From positions 291,896-355,895 of the forward strand of contig JAJFIA010000004.1 in the NCBI GenBank assembly GCA_021775255.1: a stretch of DNA of 64,000 nt, read 5' to 3'. Below are positions 62,837 through 64,000 of the stretch, piece after piece. Numbering within the stretch: the stretch's first letter is position 1; each line of letters begins with the position of its first letter. The notes beneath the pieces are model-generated. The model did no database searches. It had not been told where the DNA came from and saw nothing but the letters and a program-made list of their open reading frames with translations. Origin of the DNA: Roseovarius sp. Lineage in GTDB: Bacteria > Pseudomonadota > Alphaproteobacteria > Rhodobacterales > Rhodobacteraceae. Made by a program: the position numbers and the translations under genes.

Positions 62837-63778
62837 TCACCAGCCTCCAAGGCCATAAGGGGCCAACATGGATTGCAGCAGGATTGCGGTGAAATGGCCA
62901 AAGAGATAAAATAACGACAGGGTAAACACCCGTTTTTCCGTGCGGTATCCATCGGTTTCGGCCTGAATCTCATCGCGCCGCCAGATGTCCCAGGCGCCTT
63001 TGAGGAATAGCGCGTTCAGCAGCACTGCTATCGCCAGATAAACCGGCCCGCCGATGCCGGTAAATCCGATACCAATGGCGACGGGGATCAAAAACAGCGT
63101 GTAGACCAGAATATGCACCCGCGTGGCGCGGCGGCCATGGGTGACCGTCAGCATGGGCACACCCGCCTCTTTGTAATCGGATTTCATGAACAGGCAGAGC
63201 GCCCAGAAATGCGGCGGCGTCCACATGAAGATCAGTGCAAACATCAGCAGCGATTCCATGGATACCCCACCGGTCGCGACAGCCCAGCCAATCATCGGCG
63301 GAAACGCCCCTGCGGCCCCACCGATCACGATATTCTGCGGTGTCCAGCGCTTGAGCCACATGGAATAGATCACCACATAGAAAAAGATCGTAAAGGCCAA
63401 CAGCCCGGCCGCAACAGGATTTGCCGCCAGAGCCAGCATGATCACGGCCATGACGGCGAGGGTGATGCCAAAGGCAAAAGCTTCACCTTCCGAAATTATC
63501 CCGGCCGGAATGGGGCGGTTTCTGGTGCGCTTCATGATGCGGTCAATATCAGCATCCCACCACATGTTAAGCGCGCCCGATGCGCCGCCGCCAATGGCAA
63601 TAAAAAGGATCGAGGCAAAGCCAATGATCGGATGCACCGCAACCGGTGCTGCCAGCAGCCCAACCAGAGCGGTGAACACCACCAAAGACATCACCCGCGG
63701 CTTGAGCAGGGCAAAATAATCGCCAAACCCGGCCTCTCCGGTTTCTATGCTTGCAGTATTCAGGCTGGCATCACTCAT
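62837..63778 (-). CDS. ctaB: Protohaem IX farnesyltransferase
   Basis: CtaB (CyoE-type) makes haem O from haem B for the aa3 oxidase. The 313-residue protein is a UbiA-type prenyltransferase with about nine helices and the Asp-rich motifs NMWWDADIDRIMKRTRNRP and DYKEAGVPMLTVTHG. ATG at 63778 (MSDASLNTASIETGEAGF) is chosen because the sequence beyond it is low-complexity artefact-like DNA. It is followed at once by the small broken frame and ctaG. Confidence 0.95.
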   Translation of the reverse strand: MSDASLNTASIETGEAGFGDYFALLKPRVMSLVVFTALVGLLAAPVAVHPIIGFASILFIAIGGGASGALNMWWDADIDRIMKRTRNRPIPAGIISEGEAFAFGITLAVMAVIMLALAANPVAAGLLAFTIFFYVVIYSMWLKRWTPQNIVIGGAAGAFPPMIGWAVATGGVSMESLLMFALIFMWTPPHFWALCLFMKSDYKEAGVPMLTVTHGRRATRVHILVYTLFLIPVAIGIGFTGIGGPVYLAIAVLLNALFLKGAWDIWRRDEIQAETDGYRTEKRVFTLSLFYLFGHFTAILLQSMLAPYGLGGW

Positions 63779-64000
63779 GGGCTTGTCCTGTAAAACCGGT
63801 GGCGGGGGGGGGGGGCCCCCCCACGCCGGTTGGTTGGGGGGGGGGGGAGGCGCCCCCCCCAAAACAACCCGGCCGGTGGGGGGCCCACCCCCCCGCCACC
63901 GGTTTTACAGGACAAGCCCATGAGTGATGCCAGCCTGAACACTGCAAGCATAGAAACCGGAGAGGCCGGGTTTGGCGATTATTTTGCCCTGCTCAAGCCG
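63698..64000. repeat. Large inverted duplication of the ctaB 5' end with G/C homopolymer core
   Basis: The last 81 bases (63920-64000, plus strand) repeat the first 27 codons of ctaB exactly, and the mirror continues through the leader (CTTGTCCTGTAAAACCGGTG) to a centre near 63849. Arms are at least 108 bases. The centre is filled with long G and C runs. The perfect identity and the homopolymer core point to a contig-end or fold-back assembly artefact rather than a second ctaB. The true ctaB promoter and upstream neighbour are therefore not visible. Confidence 0.9.

Noticed and set aside
63800..63900. G-rich stretch as a G-quadruplex or regulatory element.
   Set aside because: Runs of G and C around a perfect fold-back are typical of low-quality assembly ends.
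63920..64000. A second, plus-strand ctaB gene starting near the window end.
   Set aside because: It is an exact mirror of the first 81 bases of ctaB joined through homopolymer runs, best explained as artefact.

Overview
The window looks like chromosomal DNA of an alphaproteobacterium of the Rhodobacteraceae (roseobacter group). The grounds are gene order and family content: lnt-corC-ybeY-phoH-miaB; irr divergent from fabA-fabB-fabI; nusB-ribH-ribBX; DUF1489, DUF3572 and DUF983 proteins; class II ribonucleotide reductase; a Hint-domain secreted protein; and ctaB-ctaG-ctaE-SURF1-thrC-M16 peptidase. GC is high throughout. I found no rRNA, tRNA, CRISPR array, prophage or recognisable transposase.

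Layout. 1-5 kb: envelope, RNA-processing and stress genes (lnt cut by the window edge, corC, ybeY, phoH, miaB). 5-12.4 kb: a glycosyltransferase-like gene, type II fatty-acid synthesis genes with the Irr iron regulator, then nusB and riboflavin genes. 12.4-21.4 kb: a membrane protein, a solitary MmeI-type restriction-modification enzyme, a DUF3179 protein, a Hint protein, DUF1489 and nrdJ. 21.4-24.6 kb: an unusual minus-strand group made of a lectin-like protein and two LysM/solute-binding-protein paralogues. 24.7-33.1 kb: a regulator and a six-gene operon that together can take gamma-butyrobetaine through carnitine to glycine betaine. 33.1-38.1 kb: a diguanylate cyclase overlapping an H-NOX-like protein that lacks the usual haem-binding residues, a non-pyrrolysine MttB homologue, a DMT exporter and a phosphatase. 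38.1-46.7 kb: DUF3572, PleD, an ECF sigma factor cluster with a Spy-like sensor and an EF-hand protein, a NUDIX enzyme, a second DMT exporter, a desaturase and an XRE regulator. 46.8-55.5 kb: an aldo/keto reductase, a Nudix-like protein of unknown role, YceI, an MFS permease, metG and a tungstate ABC transporter. 55.5-64 kb: a glycolate/lactate-type dehydrogenase, an acetyltransferase, an M16 peptidase, thrC and cytochrome aa3 oxidase assembly genes.

Several families of palindromic dispersed repeats run through the window. Two copies of a roughly 145-150 bp element with terminal inverted repeats lie at 18.9 and 49.8 kb. A 196 bp inverted-repeat element sits inside the carnitine operon. One palindrome has apparently entered the nrdJ reading frame. 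The last 300 bases form a large inverted duplication of the ctaB 5' end around a G/C-homopolymer centre, which looks like an assembly artefact.

The most interesting candidates are the haem-site-deficient H-NOX/GGDEF pair beside the carnitine and MttB genes, the LysM-SBP/lectin group with its duplicated tail, and the mobile palindromic elements. No computation was run, so all family calls rest on reading motifs and gene order.
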